A stretch of DNA of 64,000 bases from Sphingobacterium puteale (GCF_003627955.1 NZ_RBWS01000005.1:310001-374000); one strand, 5' to 3'. Positions 18,486-28,517 are shown, counted from the first letter of the stretch. Notes: generated by a model not told the origin, from the sequence alone. Translations and numbers: made by a program.

Positions 18486-20345
18486 TTATTTCACATTCAC
18501 ATTAAATGTGAACGTCGCCTGCACGGTTTTCGTTCCTTCGTACGTATACACCAGTGCCTGCTTGATGGTGTATTGCTTTCCAGTGGTCAATGCCCCTGGA
18601 TATTGACCGATGGAGAACGTAATCGTACTGGCGTTAAATTCTGAAAATAAGCCCGCATTGGCCCCCCAGTTGGTCACAGCCCCGGTAGGAGTAAACCAAT
18701 GTCCGTAACCTGTGGCCGTAATGGTGGGATTTAAACTTCCATTCGGCTCCACGGCATAGAACTTAATTTTTCCGCTGCTCATCAAACCCGCCAGGTCTGC
18801 CGAAGATATGGCCAAGGCCTCCCCTAGCTGAGCTGCATTGACGCTTATCTGCGCACCCGAATACCCTGTGGCATCTGCCGGGAAGCTCAGGTCATAATTC
18901 AACGCGATATCCTTCGGCTGACTGCTCACCTCATTGTATCCTGTCGCCGTGGTACCCTGAATTTTAATTTCGTAAGGCCACTGCTCGTCATTGCTATCGT
19001 CATCATCCCAGGCATGTGGCTGGTAAACAGATGGGGCACCTGTGACAACAAACCAGAGGTTGCTGCAATTGGCCGGAACGGTAAACGCTACTGTATTCTC
19101 CGTACCTTCTGTCCTATCACCGTATACCCGCGTGCCATCTTTCAATAAAGCCACATAGCCATATCGCCATCCGGCACGGCTGGCATCCACCGGATTAAAT
19201 CCAGCAGCGTTTGGCAGCCCCTTAAAAGCCACCGAAACCTTGGTTCCCGCAGCCGGCAGGTCCAGCGGAATCACATTATAACCCGTAGTGCCCGGACAAC
19301 GATCATAGGCAACGCGAAGACTACCGTTGGATTGCCGCGTAAATTTGGTCGTCAGCTTACCGATATAATTCTTTCCATAGTCCCGGATGCTGTTCAGGTC
19401 CCAGGTCACAAAGCGGGTCGCCGCATCATAGATTTCATTGTTGAATTGTTTCACATCGATACCCGTTATACGCATATAGGCCTGCACCGGATCTTCAGGT
19501 TTTAAAGCCTCCCGCCAGATGCGGCCAATCATATCGATCCCATGTTTGCTGGTCCAATACCAATGGATGAAATAGCTGGCATAACGATATTTCTCGTGAT
19601 GAATATGGCGATGATAATTTTCGGTATAGACGGGAAAATCGGAGCCCGAAAATGCCTGTGCGGGATACGCTTGGTAGGCCTGCCATTGCGCGGTCTGCTC
19701 CCAGAACCCGTTGCCGCTCGTTCCGCCGTAGCCGTAACGAAACCCATGCCCCCCTTTCAGATCAGCAAACACCTGATATTGAAAACTATGCCCGATCTCA
19801 TGAGCAATCACAGCCCCCACAGGCTTACAGGTCGCTGGATTAATCCATAGTGCCCCGATCGTATCGTCGTAACCGCCACCATAAGCCATCCATTCTGTCG
19901 TGTAGTGCACAAAAATCATCATTTTGTATTTATCCAGATTGGATCGGTTTACTTTGCGTTCTGCAAACTTCAGCGTGCCGATGTTCAATGCGTAGAACTG
20001 TTCGGCCTTGGCCAAAAGATCATCAATATCGACCCGGTATTCTTCGGGTACAGTTTCCGAATTGGGATCGTTCTTCCCATAACTCGCCCCCCAGAACACG
20101 ATAAAATGCTCCGACTGACGGCTGCGCGAATAGGACCATTTGCTCCCTTTATCGTTATAATCCATCCCTTCAAATTCCTTGGGCTTGTAAATTTGCAAAG
20201 AATCTGTCCCCACTGTAACGGGCGGCGTGGTGACCTCTTCCTCGACGGGAAGGGGTACTTCTTTTTTGCTGCATCCCTGCGAAAGAAATACAAGTGCTGA
20301 AACCAGTGTCAGCAGGACTTTATGCAATACTATACTTTTCATCAT
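18486..20345 (-). CDS. surface metallopeptidase-like lipoprotein (HExxH, M60/DUF6055-like) with C-terminal DUF4859-type domain
   Basis: 619 aa. Lipobox LSQGC (Cys25). The catalytic region has HEIGHSFQ (zinc ligands His182 and His186, catalytic Glu183) with a candidate third ligand Glu in NGFWEQTAQW about 30 residues on. This is a gluzincin pattern like the M60-type glycoprotein-directed peptidases and DUF6055 proteins. The middle is a beta-rich domain. The last about 150 residues (YAVEPNGSL ... GYGHWFTPTGAVTNWG ... FSIGQYPG) match the DUF4859 pattern and resemble the end of the lipoprotein encoded at 21417. Last gene of the SusC/SusD unit; it probably acts at the surface on peptide or glycoprotein substrate. 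Confidence 0.75.
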   Translation of the reverse strand: MMKSIVLHKVLLTLVSALVFLSQGCSKKEVPLPVEEEVTTPPVTVGTDSLQIYKPKEFEGMDYNDKGSKWSYSRSRQSEHFIVFWGASYGKNDPNSETVPEEYRVDIDDLLAKAEQFYALNIGTLKFAERKVNRSNLDKYKMMIFVHYTTEWMAYGGGYDDTIGALWINPATCKPVGAVIAHEIGHSFQYQVFADLKGGHGFRYGYGGTSGNGFWEQTAQWQAYQAYPAQAFSGSDFPVYTENYHRHIHHEKYRYASYFIHWYWTSKHGIDMIGRIWREALKPEDPVQAYMRITGIDVKQFNNEIYDAATRFVTWDLNSIRDYGKNYIGKLTTKFTRQSNGSLRVAYDRCPGTTGYNVIPLDLPAAGTKVSVAFKGLPNAAGFNPVDASRAGWRYGYVALLKDGTRVYGDRTEGTENTVAFTVPANCSNLWFVVTGAPSVYQPHAWDDDDSNDEQWPYEIKIQGTTATGYNEVSSQPKDIALNYDLSFPADATGYSGAQISVNAAQLGEALAISSADLAGLMSSGKIKFYAVEPNGSLNPTITATGYGHWFTPTGAVTNWGANAGLFSEFNASTITFSIGQYPGALTTGKQYTIKQALVYTYEGTKTVQATFTFNVNVK

Positions 20346-20367
20346 TTGCGCTTTTAATAGGTAGAGA

Positions 20368-21336
20368 TCAACTATGTGTGACGGTCAAAAAACGGAAGCG
20401 AACGGTATAGGTACCACTTCGGTAGAATTTGATGGTCGATACCGGGTTAAGATTACGTCCCAGCGTAGTCGCCGTACCTACAATACGGTAATAAGAAATG
20501 GGATCCCCCGACCAAAATTCTGTGCCAACATAAGTACCGTTCATGATAGGATACACCAGTCCCGAAACATCTGGATAGCGATACACCAAGCCCGTATCGG
20601 TGACTTCCTCTGGATAATAGGGCGACCAATTTTTGAATGTCGGCCGGTCGCCACGCTTGATGACCTCGCCTTTTTTGGGATTGAATGGCTTGCCGTTTTT
20701 ATCTTCCCATTGATATACAATTTTGTTTTCTCCTTCCGCCTGATGTTCTACAACGATCTCATAGTCTGTATAGGGTAGAAAATTGGATTCGGCACCGTAG
20801 TCCGAACTCGTGCACGACTTAAATAAAATATCTTCCTTCTTGGCACCGATAACATTAAAATCGAGGATGTTCTTAAACGTTTTCTGTCCGGCGATATTGC
20901 TCACCTCCACATCGATGGTGTACTGCCCCGGGGTCACAAATTGCGTCGCCTGTGTAAAACCCACGCGGCCACCGGTCGCATTGAGCATCATCGGCGGATA
21001 TTTCGCCTTGCCGATTTTGGCCTTCAACAGATCCAGGGTGGTATCCCGCCAGGTGATCTCAGCAAGGTAGGTGGAGATCTCATGTTCTTTTGAAAATTCT
21101 GTTGAGAGCTCGCCGGTTTCCTTGTTCCGTACCGCAACCAGATTGACGGTCAACGGGGTTGTGCTTCCATTGGCAACAATGGCATCCGTGTACACTACTG
21201 CCCCCTGGTTGACTTGCAGGTTCTCCACATTATAGCGTAAATTTTCACTTAAATAACCTATTTGGTCACTCTTGCAGGAATCCAATAGTCCTAGGGATAA
21301 ACCTGCTAAGCCGATTATAAAACTTCGTTTTTTCAT
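20368..21336 (-). CDS. Sus-locus surface lipoprotein (DUF5007-like)
   Basis: 322 aa. Lipobox LLDSC (Cys21). The mature protein is beta-rich with Ig/PKD-like strands (FVTPGQYTIDVEVSNIAGQKTF) and ends in SGTYTVRFRFLTVTHS. It resembles the DUF5007 family found beside SusC/SusD pairs, but the name is given with caution. It probably binds ligand at the cell surface as SusE/SusF do. Genes on both sides share direction and spacing of 22 and 80 bp, consistent with one operon. Confidence 0.65.
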   Translation of the reverse strand: MKKRSFIIGLAGLSLGLLDSCKSDQIGYLSENLRYNVENLQVNQGAVVYTDAIVANGSTTPLTVNLVAVRNKETGELSTEFSKEHEISTYLAEITWRDTTLDLLKAKIGKAKYPPMMLNATGGRVGFTQATQFVTPGQYTIDVEVSNIAGQKTFKNILDFNVIGAKKEDILFKSCTSSDYGAESNFLPYTDYEIVVEHQAEGENKIVYQWEDKNGKPFNPKKGEVIKRGDRPTFKNWSPYYPEEVTDTGLVYRYPDVSGLVYPIMNGTYVGTEFWSGDPISYYRIVGTATTLGRNLNPVSTIKFYRSGTYTVRFRFLTVTHS

Positions 21337-21416
21337 CTGTTTTATTTTTTCATTTGTGATGAAGCTATCCGGTTGATTCAGTTTTGCAGCGGAATCAATC
21401 CAGCTAGTTTCATAAT

Positions 21417-22559
21417 TTATTTGATCTTAACATTGAATACAAAAACAGCATTCAAATCACCCTTTGTTTTGGACTTGTACACGAGCGATTGTCGGACAGT
21501 GTAGGTACTACCCACCGTTGTTTGCCCTGGATATTGCAAAATATTGAAAGTCATCGTTGAGGTTGCCAGCTCCGATACAATGCGTGCATCGGTGCCCCAT
21601 GAACAGGTTTGTCCTTTGGTATCGAACCAGTGCCCGGGAGCGTTGGCAGTACTGTTTGCATTTAAGCTGCCATCGGGCTGTACCGCGTAGTACGTGATAT
21701 CCTTACCTACCAGCGCAGGTATTGCACCGCTCTCCACGCCATAAAAGCGGGCTAAACGCGGAAGCATTATGTCTACGGTCGTGCCTGTATATCCCGCTGC
21801 ATCGTATTTAATGCTCAGGTCGTAGGTAAAGGTCAGCGTAGAGCCAGTCTCCACGATTTTAGGCCCCGTCAGGAGGCGCGGTACAAAATCGCCGATAAAT
21901 GTATGTGTATTGGCCAATACATTCAGTGTCGTGCCGGACGCTGTTTTTATCCCCGTCGTCTGACAGAATATACGCATATCAGGCTGATCATCTTCTTTAT
22001 AAGTGACGGTACCATCCGGGCTGGTTTGATCCGCTTCGCCCCGTATTTTGACGTAATACAAATAATAGAGTGCCCCAGAAGACCAAAGTGGTTTGGGTTG
22101 CTTTTGCCTATGGTAGACAAATCCGCCCACATTGGCCGCATTCTTGATTGTCGTATACGCTGTGCTGGCCGTCTCCAAATCGTAAGGGGCATCGTTATAG
22201 ATGTATGCCCTGACGGAATCTACAGGAATTTCGTTCAGAAATTGGTCAAAAGAATACTGCGCATTTTCATCCACATACTTCACCGAGTCTTCTTTTTGTT
22301 TATAATAGCGGTTGACCGAATAATCCGACGGTGCCCAAAAGGTTTTCGCCTTGTTGATTTCATCTTTGAGTTTAAAATGGTCAATCACCAGCAGCAAGGT
22401 ATCAAACATCCCCGCGGGATGAGCGGCCAGGTAGTCGTAAGTAGACAGATTGACTTCGGCTGTATGGAGACCGTCGTCCGTCAGATAAGCTGCTTTCTTA
22501 CAACCGATCACGGTCAGTCCAAAAGCCAGCAGCAACGCAAATCGATATAAGGTTTTCAT
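21417..22559 (-). CDS. Sus-locus lipoprotein with fasciclin-like N-terminus and DUF4859-type C-terminus
   Basis: 380 aa from the ATG at 22559 (the longer frame from 22649 would overlap SusD by 71 bp). Lipobox TVIGC (Cys20). The N-terminal part (STYDYLAAHPAGMFDTLLL ... KTFWAPSDYSVNRYY) resembles fasciclin domains, as seen in other Bacteroidota Sus-locus proteins. The C-terminal part (YAVQPDGSLNANS ... GHWFDTKGQTCSWG ... FNILQYPGQTTVGSTYT) is DUF4859-like and is similar in pattern to the end of the HExxH protein two genes downstream. Likely a surface-exposed ligand-binding or adhesion protein. Confidence 0.7.
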   Translation of the reverse strand: MKTLYRFALLLAFGLTVIGCKKAAYLTDDGLHTAEVNLSTYDYLAAHPAGMFDTLLLVIDHFKLKDEINKAKTFWAPSDYSVNRYYKQKEDSVKYVDENAQYSFDQFLNEIPVDSVRAYIYNDAPYDLETASTAYTTIKNAANVGGFVYHRQKQPKPLWSSGALYYLYYVKIRGEADQTSPDGTVTYKEDDQPDMRIFCQTTGIKTASGTTLNVLANTHTFIGDFVPRLLTGPKIVETGSTLTFTYDLSIKYDAAGYTGTTVDIMLPRLARFYGVESGAIPALVGKDITYYAVQPDGSLNANSTANAPGHWFDTKGQTCSWGTDARIVSELATSTMTFNILQYPGQTTVGSTYTVRQSLVYKSKTKGDLNAVFVFNVKIK

Positions 22560-22578
22560 TTTTTTCAAGTTTAGTGGT

Positions 22579-24054
22579 TTACATATTGACAGTGCCCCAG
22601 TATGGTGTCTGATTAAGCGCAGGATTGGCTGACAACAACGATGGGTCAAATGGCCAAAGGTATTTCTTCGCGTTAAACTGCGCCTGGTTCATTTTGCTTT
22701 CCGGAAATTTATAGACGTTAAAGTGTTTATACAACCGCACCAGGTCGTAATAGCGATGGCCTTCCAAAAACAGTTCGCGCGCTCGTTCACTAAAGATGGC
22801 CTCAATAAGCGGTTCTTCGTTTGCGTAGGCAAGCAATCCCGCCTGCGTCCGGATTTCATTTAAGATGGTTTCAGCAGCACTGTTTTTGCCTGTTGCGGCC
22901 AGTCCCTCTGCCATCAGCAGCTTAATATCGGAATACCGAAAGATGATGATGTTATTTTTAAATATCGCGTTGGCATTTGACGCATCACTCGAGAACTTTA
23001 CATTTGCATATTTTGTACATAGTGCATAGTTACCGCTATAAGTTATATCAAACACACTTTTAAAGCGTTTGTCGTTATTGTCTTTAAAGAGCGTTTTAAT
23101 GTAATCCTGACTGATTCTTAACATCGGATCGGTGAAAATCCGAAAATAAGGTCCCGCCAGTGAATAGTACCCTATCCCCCTATTGGTCCCTTCGTTTTCA
23201 CCACTCTGAGCGATCTCAAAGATACCTTCATTGGATTTTCCCTGATAGATACTGCGGTAGTTGAGGCTGTCCCTTCCCACAAAAGAATATTCGCCGCTTT
23301 CCAGTACCGATTTAGCCGCCGCTATGCATTCGGCGTATTCGCCTCTCCAGGCACTCAAGTGCGCCTGAAGGGCAAGCGCAGCTCCAGTATTTGCGCGCAA
23401 TGCAAAATCATTTTGGTCGATATTGCTCCATTTCAATAACGTCAACGCTTTGGTTAAATCTGCCTGACTCTGATCCAGCACATCGCTCTCTTTGCTGGCA
23501 GGCAGATTGACCGCATCGATCGGTGCTACAGATTCGGTTATAATGGGAACAGTGCCCCATACCCGTGCCATATAGAAGTAAGCAAATGCGCGCACAAAGT
23601 ATGCTTCGCCAATGTAATAATCCCGCACCGACACGTCATTAAAAGCTCCTTCGTCCATCTTAGGCAGCTTTTGGATCACCCGGTTGGCCTGGTCTATGAC
23701 CTGGTAAAAGATGTCATACCGCCGCAGCTGATAAGCGGGTCGCCAAGTTTCCGAAGCTGCTACAGCCGTGTTGAGCTGCATATTGACAATTGTATTTATA
23801 TCCGCGTCCGTCGAAGAAGAAATTTCGTCCGACAGCAAATCACCATAGGTGTAGAAAGCCATTCCGTTGGCCTGGTTAAGGGCCTTGCGCAGCAGTGCAT
23901 ACATCGCATTGGTTGCGCTATTGGCATCTTCCTGCGTTTTCCAGAAGTTCTCATCCGTTGCCGAACTGACAGGCTCAATGTCCAGAAACTTGGAGCAGCC
24001 CGAAGCGAGATACATAAAAGCACTCAGCATTAAAAACAATATTTTTCTTTTCAT
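22579..24054 (-). CDS. RagB/SusD-family nutrient-binding lipoprotein
   Basis: 491 aa. Lipobox LASGC (Cys20). SusD hallmarks are clear: FLDIEPVSSATDENFWKTQED at the start of the mature protein, the TPR-like helices (GEAYFVRAFAYFYMARVWG), and the C-terminal EAIFSERARELFLEGHRYYDLVRL. It sits on the SusC transporter as a lid and binds the nutrient at the cell surface. The gene follows susC directly, 45 bp downstream. Confidence 0.95.
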   Translation of the reverse strand: MKRKILFLMLSAFMYLASGCSKFLDIEPVSSATDENFWKTQEDANSATNAMYALLRKALNQANGMAFYTYGDLLSDEISSSTDADINTIVNMQLNTAVAASETWRPAYQLRRYDIFYQVIDQANRVIQKLPKMDEGAFNDVSVRDYYIGEAYFVRAFAYFYMARVWGTVPIITESVAPIDAVNLPASKESDVLDQSQADLTKALTLLKWSNIDQNDFALRANTGAALALQAHLSAWRGEYAECIAAAKSVLESGEYSFVGRDSLNYRSIYQGKSNEGIFEIAQSGENEGTNRGIGYYSLAGPYFRIFTDPMLRISQDYIKTLFKDNNDKRFKSVFDITYSGNYALCTKYANVKFSSDASNANAIFKNNIIIFRYSDIKLLMAEGLAATGKNSAAETILNEIRTQAGLLAYANEEPLIEAIFSERARELFLEGHRYYDLVRLYKHFNVYKFPESKMNQAQFNAKKYLWPFDPSLLSANPALNQTPYWGTVNM

Positions 24055-24099
24055 CTCGAAATAATTTTAAGCCACCGTTATGCGATGGAACTGACATGA

Positions 24100-27000
24100 T
24101 TAAAAGGTAACATCCAGGCCTATAGTCCATTTCTTAGGGATCGGATATCCGTTACCCGTTGAATAACCGTTGGCTTCCACCGCTTCAGGGTCTGGCACCG
24201 ACGACCATGACTTGACAGCCACATTATCCACCACCCCATACACGCGGAGCATTTTCAATTTAAGCTTCTTTATCATGGCCTGTGGGAATGTGTAACTCAG
24301 CTGAATATTTTTGAGGCGTACGAAACTGGCGTTTTCCACAAACGTGCTGTTGGCGATGTGCCAATTGTCCACCGTATTATGAAACAGCGATGGGTATTTG
24401 GTCTGATCCCCATCTTTCATCCAGAAGTCGCTGGGGTTAAAATCGCCAGCAATGGCCGAATTGGTACCCCAGGTCGAATACAGATTAGATGAACCCGCAT
24501 CCTGCAATTTGTCCGACATATAACCGTTCCATAATGAGCGTCCAAATACGAAGCTCACCAGTGTGGACAAGCTAAAATTCTTATAAGAAAACTGGTTGAT
24601 AAATCCGCCTACAAGGTCAGGATTTGGATTTCCCATATCAATTTTGTCGTTGTGGTCGATGGTGTAATCCCCATTCACATCCCGGCGGCGCGGATCGCCA
24701 GCCTGATATAAATTCCCCCTAAAATGCGTGAGTCTTTTTCCTGTCAAAGGATCTACAGGTACATCTGCATTGGTTGCATATACCCCATCCACATCCCACA
24801 CTTTAAATGGAAAAATAGGCTGGCCTACGTTCAGTGCACGTTGCATCCATACTTCTCCCACCTGTATTTCCTGCCCACCGCCAGGAAGGCTGGTAACATA
24901 GTTTTTATTGTAAGCAATATTGAAATTGGTGGTCCACTGGAATGCTGACGAAGGAGCCATATTACGGGAAATAAGCGTCATTTCTACCCCACTGTTTCTC
25001 ACGCTGATAAAATTATTGGAAACTGTGCTGTATCCTGAGGTCGCTGGCATGGTCAGATTGTATACCAGCTGTTTGGAGTCGCGCACATAAAAATCGGCAG
25101 TCACGGTAACCCGATCGTGCAAGAGGTTCATATCAAAACCGGCATTAAACTGCGGCGAGCGCTCCCATTTGATTGTCGGTGAGGTTGCCGCTGACGAATA
25201 TTCAGGGGCTACGGTAGGCTTGCCATTATAGGAGAGCACCGAACCACTAATACCATTTTCCAGCACCGACCCTGCATAGGATGCGTCAAAAGTCAGTCCT
25301 GTATAGCGCGCGTAGTAAGAGCCCGGATCACGTCCGGTAACGCCATAACTACCCCTGATTTTGAAAAACGATATCGCGTTTTTGACTCCTTCAAAAAAAG
25401 GCTCCTCCGAAAGTACCCAGCCAGCGGAGATGGACGGAAAAATACCCCAGCGGTTGTCCTTGCTGTAACGCGACGAAGCATCCATCCGGTAACTTGCAGA
25501 AAGCAGGTATTTGTCCTTATAGTCATATCCAAAACGACCGAACACCGATACCCGCGAGCGCTCACTGATGGAAGTTGTCGCATAGAGATCCGGCCCGGAA
25601 GGGATCCCGGTTACGGTTTTCACATAATTTCCATTATCGTTATAGCCGGTCATCGTACTGTTATTGGAGGTATTGCGTTCAATACCCGTCCCCAACACGG
25701 CACTAATATTATGGGTATCGCGAATGCTCTTGATGTAGTTAAAATAGGTTTCCCATTCCCAACGCTTATTCTGGTTTACCCAATTCCGAGCAAAGTTTCT
25801 ATTGCCTGTCAGCAGTTTGGGACGAAAAAGATCACGCGTATTGTTGTTGACATTGAACGAAAACTGCGAGCGCAGGGTCAGGCCATTGATCAGAAATTTC
25901 TTGAGTGTCCCAGCGAAGTTTCCATTCAGGCTGAAGGAGTTATCGCGGTCCATCAAACCATCGTAACGCCCCGTATAGATCTGTTGGTCTACGTCTGTAA
26001 TCTGATAGAAAGAAGAAGGGAACCCCCAGGTACTAAATGGATATTTCGAGTCGTCCCCCGAACCATGTTTTGCTTTTGTAAAACCGGCAAACAAGTTGGT
26101 CTCAAATTGGAAATTGTCGGTTGGATTGGCCTGCAACATCAGACGCGGCGTCAGATTTTCATTTTCAAAGCCCATCATCACGCCCTCCTCATAGTAACGC
26201 TGTGCCGAGAAACGGTATAAAAATTTCTCCATGGTGGCACCGATACTCACATTGACATTATTGATATTGGCCGACTGCAGAAAAAGGCCCTGCCAATCGG
26301 TATTGTTGTTAAAGGCCGGATTTAAACTATCTGTCAACATGGGGCTGATGGATCCGTTATTAAACCAGTCATACGATCCACCCTGATAGAGCAAGTTCAT
26401 TTTCAGCCTACGTTCTGCAGCTCCCACAGTGATCGGTTTCATGGCCGGACGGCTGGAAACCCCGTTGTAAGCCGAGATCCGTATTTCGGGTTTCCCCACT
26501 GCCGGACGTTTGGTTTTGATGATGATGACCCCATTTGCAGCACGGGCACCATAGATAGCCGATGCCGAGGCATCTTTCAGGATATCGACCGATTCGATGT
26601 CGTTGGGGTTAATGGCCTGCAAAGGACTCGCATTCCCGTAAGCCGCCTGTATGTCGCTCACATCGTAAATAATATTGTCGATCACATACAAGGGAGCCTG
26701 CAGCTGATTGTCAGCTAAGCCCAGGTTGCTCGTTCCACGTATATTGACAATGTTATTGGTACCCGGTTCGCCCGAAGTACTCAGCACCGTCAGACCGGCC
26801 ACACGTCCCTGCAACATAGCGTCGAAGGTAGCGTAAGGCGTATTTTCAAAATCCTTCCCTTTTACGGTAGCGATAGCACCCGTTGTTTTGCGCCGCTGCA
26901 CATCCTGGTAGCCCATGACGACTACCTCATCGAGCCCTGTCCCATCTGCTTTCATCGTTATTTGCAGCGTATTTTCGCTATCCCGTAGCTGTTTCTCCTG

Positions 27001-27264
27001 TCGCCCATAACCGACGGAACTAAAAATCAAGGTTGGATTTGCAGATTTGAGCTTTAAGGTAAATTTCCCATCAGCACTCGTTTTGGTCGCATTGTTAACG
27101 CCTTTCTCCAAAACACTCAGGTCAGACAAAGGTGTTCCTTTTTCGTCTTTAACGATCCCCGTGACCGTTCTCTGTTGTTGCGCATAGAGCTGTTGACCTA
27201 TCAACAGCAGCAGCATAAAAATACCCGTTAAGCATTTTTTTTGAAGATTTTCATACATAGTCAT
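24100..27264 (-). CDS. SusC/RagA-family TonB-linked outer-membrane transporter
   Basis: 1054 aa. Signal peptide, then a carboxypeptidase-regulatory-like domain (VTGIVKDEKGTPLSDLSVLE, about residues 33-110). A TonB-box/plug start follows (DEVVVMGYQDVQRRKTTGAI), then the plug proper (LQGRVAGLTVLSTSGEPG, VDILKDASASAIYGARAANG), then the barrel ending in KKWTIGLDVTF. It imports the ligand held by SusD with energy from TonB. First structural gene of the locus; a possible promoter lies at about 27396-27403 and an inverted repeat lies further upstream. Confidence 0.95.
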   Translation of the reverse strand: MTMYENLQKKCLTGIFMLLLLIGQQLYAQQQRTVTGIVKDEKGTPLSDLSVLEKGVNNATKTSADGKFTLKLKSANPTLIFSSVGYGRQEKQLRDSENTLQITMKADGTGLDEVVVMGYQDVQRRKTTGAIATVKGKDFENTPYATFDAMLQGRVAGLTVLSTSGEPGTNNIVNIRGTSNLGLADNQLQAPLYVIDNIIYDVSDIQAAYGNASPLQAINPNDIESVDILKDASASAIYGARAANGVIIIKTKRPAVGKPEIRISAYNGVSSRPAMKPITVGAAERRLKMNLLYQGGSYDWFNNGSISPMLTDSLNPAFNNNTDWQGLFLQSANINNVNVSIGATMEKFLYRFSAQRYYEEGVMMGFENENLTPRLMLQANPTDNFQFETNLFAGFTKAKHGSGDDSKYPFSTWGFPSSFYQITDVDQQIYTGRYDGLMDRDNSFSLNGNFAGTLKKFLINGLTLRSQFSFNVNNNTRDLFRPKLLTGNRNFARNWVNQNKRWEWETYFNYIKSIRDTHNISAVLGTGIERNTSNNSTMTGYNDNGNYVKTVTGIPSGPDLYATTSISERSRVSVFGRFGYDYKDKYLLSASYRMDASSRYSKDNRWGIFPSISAGWVLSEEPFFEGVKNAISFFKIRGSYGVTGRDPGSYYARYTGLTFDASYAGSVLENGISGSVLSYNGKPTVAPEYSSAATSPTIKWERSPQFNAGFDMNLLHDRVTVTADFYVRDSKQLVYNLTMPATSGYSTVSNNFISVRNSGVEMTLISRNMAPSSAFQWTTNFNIAYNKNYVTSLPGGGQEIQVGEVWMQRALNVGQPIFPFKVWDVDGVYATNADVPVDPLTGKRLTHFRGNLYQAGDPRRRDVNGDYTIDHNDKIDMGNPNPDLVGGFINQFSYKNFSLSTLVSFVFGRSLWNGYMSDKLQDAGSSNLYSTWGTNSAIAGDFNPSDFWMKDGDQTKYPSLFHNTVDNWHIANSTFVENASFVRLKNIQLSYTFPQAMIKKLKLKMLRVYGVVDNVAVKSWSSVPDPEAVEANGYSTGNGYPIPKKWTIGLDVTF

Positions 27265-27395
27265 AATTTCGTTAAGCAGGTGTTCAGTTTAGCATACTGT
27301 CAAGGACAGATCTATCCCGTCGGATAAATGCGGTTCCTTTCGAATGAAAGGCTGCTACAGCATGTTAAAAAATTGATTAGTTCTTCTTTCTGTAA

Positions 27396-27403
27396 CAAAA
27401 ATA
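27396..27403 (-). promoter_or_regulatory. possible Bacteroidota -7 element of the susC operon
   Basis: On the minus strand TATTTTTG fits the Bacteroidota consensus TAnnTTTG about 130 bp upstream of the susC start. No good -33 TTTG was seen at the expected distance, so this is tentative. Confidence 0.3.
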
Positions 27404-27514
27404 GTACTTCGAAACAGCGGTTTTCGGTCAGATCTTACCCACTCGTTCTAATATTTTAACAAATGGAAAGCAGCTTCCGGGCTAGTATAGGGTTACAAAA
27501 TAGGGCATAAAACT

Positions 27515-27564
27515 ATTCCGTCTAACCATAACAGGAATATTTACCTGCAATCGTTAGACGGAAT
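27515..27564. repeat. 12-bp perfect inverted repeat between araC-type and susC genes
   Basis: ATTCCGTCTAAC (27515-27526) and GTTAGACGGAAT (27553-27564) are perfect inverted copies separated by 26 bp. A related CCGTCTGAATGGTT lies at about 27629-27642. The repeat lies in the 389-bp gap between the AraC-family regulator gene and susC. It may be the regulator's operator, or a long stem-loop that ends the regulator transcript. Confidence 0.6.
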
Positions 27565-27653
27565 CGGATGAGAGCGGCAAGCGCTCAGAAAAATGAGTGA
27601 ACTTCTAATAGATGGAATCAAATAGGCTACCGTCTGAATGGTTAAAAAGGCCG

Positions 27654-28517
27654 TTAATCGTATAGATAATTCCTGTAGTTACGGACGTATATTTTAGGCG
27701 ATATGCCCAATATACTCCTAAAAACTCGGTTAAAATTGGTGATGCTATTAAAGCCCGAATCATAGGCTATTAAAGAGATCGAATCGTGCCTACCCAAACC
27801 CAATAATTTACATGCTTCGCGGATGCGCAGTTCATTTAGGTAGGCGATGAATGTTTTTCCTGTACAGTTTTTAAAATAGCGGCAAAAAGCGTGCGGCGTA
27901 AGATTTGCCTTTTCAGCGATTTCATCCAAACTGATATCCTCTTTAAAGTGCTCTTCCAAAAATTTACATAGTTTTTCAATACGGAAGGGCTTATTTATTT
28001 CCCTATTGGACAATTGCACACCAGAAAGTGGCTCAAGATCAGCGAATACTTTGCTGAGTGATTTTAACAAATAAAAGAAATTTACGAGCTGATCCAGGTA
28101 GTCAGACTTTTGCAATATTTCAATATGATAACATACCTGCTCTCGATGTTTCTGCGGGACCTTAAATCCCCGCTGACATTTATGCACAAAATCAAGCAGG
28201 TTGCGGAGTTCGGGCATCCTGGCCATGGTAGACAATGCTCCTTTGGTGCTAAAAAATAAAGAAATAGAACGTACGCATTCCCCTGCAATGAAACTTCTAA
28301 ATACATGGGCTTGATTTGTCCCCAAAAGAAAAATGTCACCAGGCTGAAATTCATGTACATTATCGTCCACGAGTAGCTGGCCGATACCTTCCTTGATCCA
28401 GATTAATTGATATTCCTCATGACGATGCATATAAGGATAGAACTTATCCAGTACATCTTCTTGAATATAGATAGATTTGTCCTCAGGGGCAGGAACTTTA
28501 AATTGAACTGGCTTCAT
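27654..28517 (-). CDS. AraC-family transcriptional regulator (cupin sensor)
   Basis: 287 aa. The N-terminal cupin-like sensor has HRHEEYQLIWIKEGIGQLLV and FQPGDIFLLGTNQAHVF. The C-terminal pair of helix-turn-helix motifs (about 183-285) includes ISLDEIAEKANLTPHAFCRY and ISLIAYDSGFNSITNFNRVF. This is the layout of sugar-responsive AraC/XylS activators. It lies just upstream of, and in the same direction as, the SusC/SusD locus and probably controls it. Confidence 0.9.
   Translation of the reverse strand: MKPVQFKVPAPEDKSIYIQEDVLDKFYPYMHRHEEYQLIWIKEGIGQLLVDDNVHEFQPGDIFLLGTNQAHVFRSFIAGECVRSISLFFSTKGALSTMARMPELRNLLDFVHKCQRGFKVPQKHREQVCYHIEILQKSDYLDQLVNFFYLLKSLSKVFADLEPLSGVQLSNREINKPFRIEKLCKFLEEHFKEDISLDEIAEKANLTPHAFCRYFKNCTGKTFIAYLNELRIREACKLLGLGRHDSISLIAYDSGFNSITNFNRVFRSILGISPKIYVRNYRNYLYD

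Noticed and set aside
21903..22550. 215-codon plus-strand frame opposite the fasciclin/DUF4859-type lipoprotein gene
   Set aside because: Antisense shadow with no domain; the minus-strand lipoprotein has a clear signal and domain pattern.
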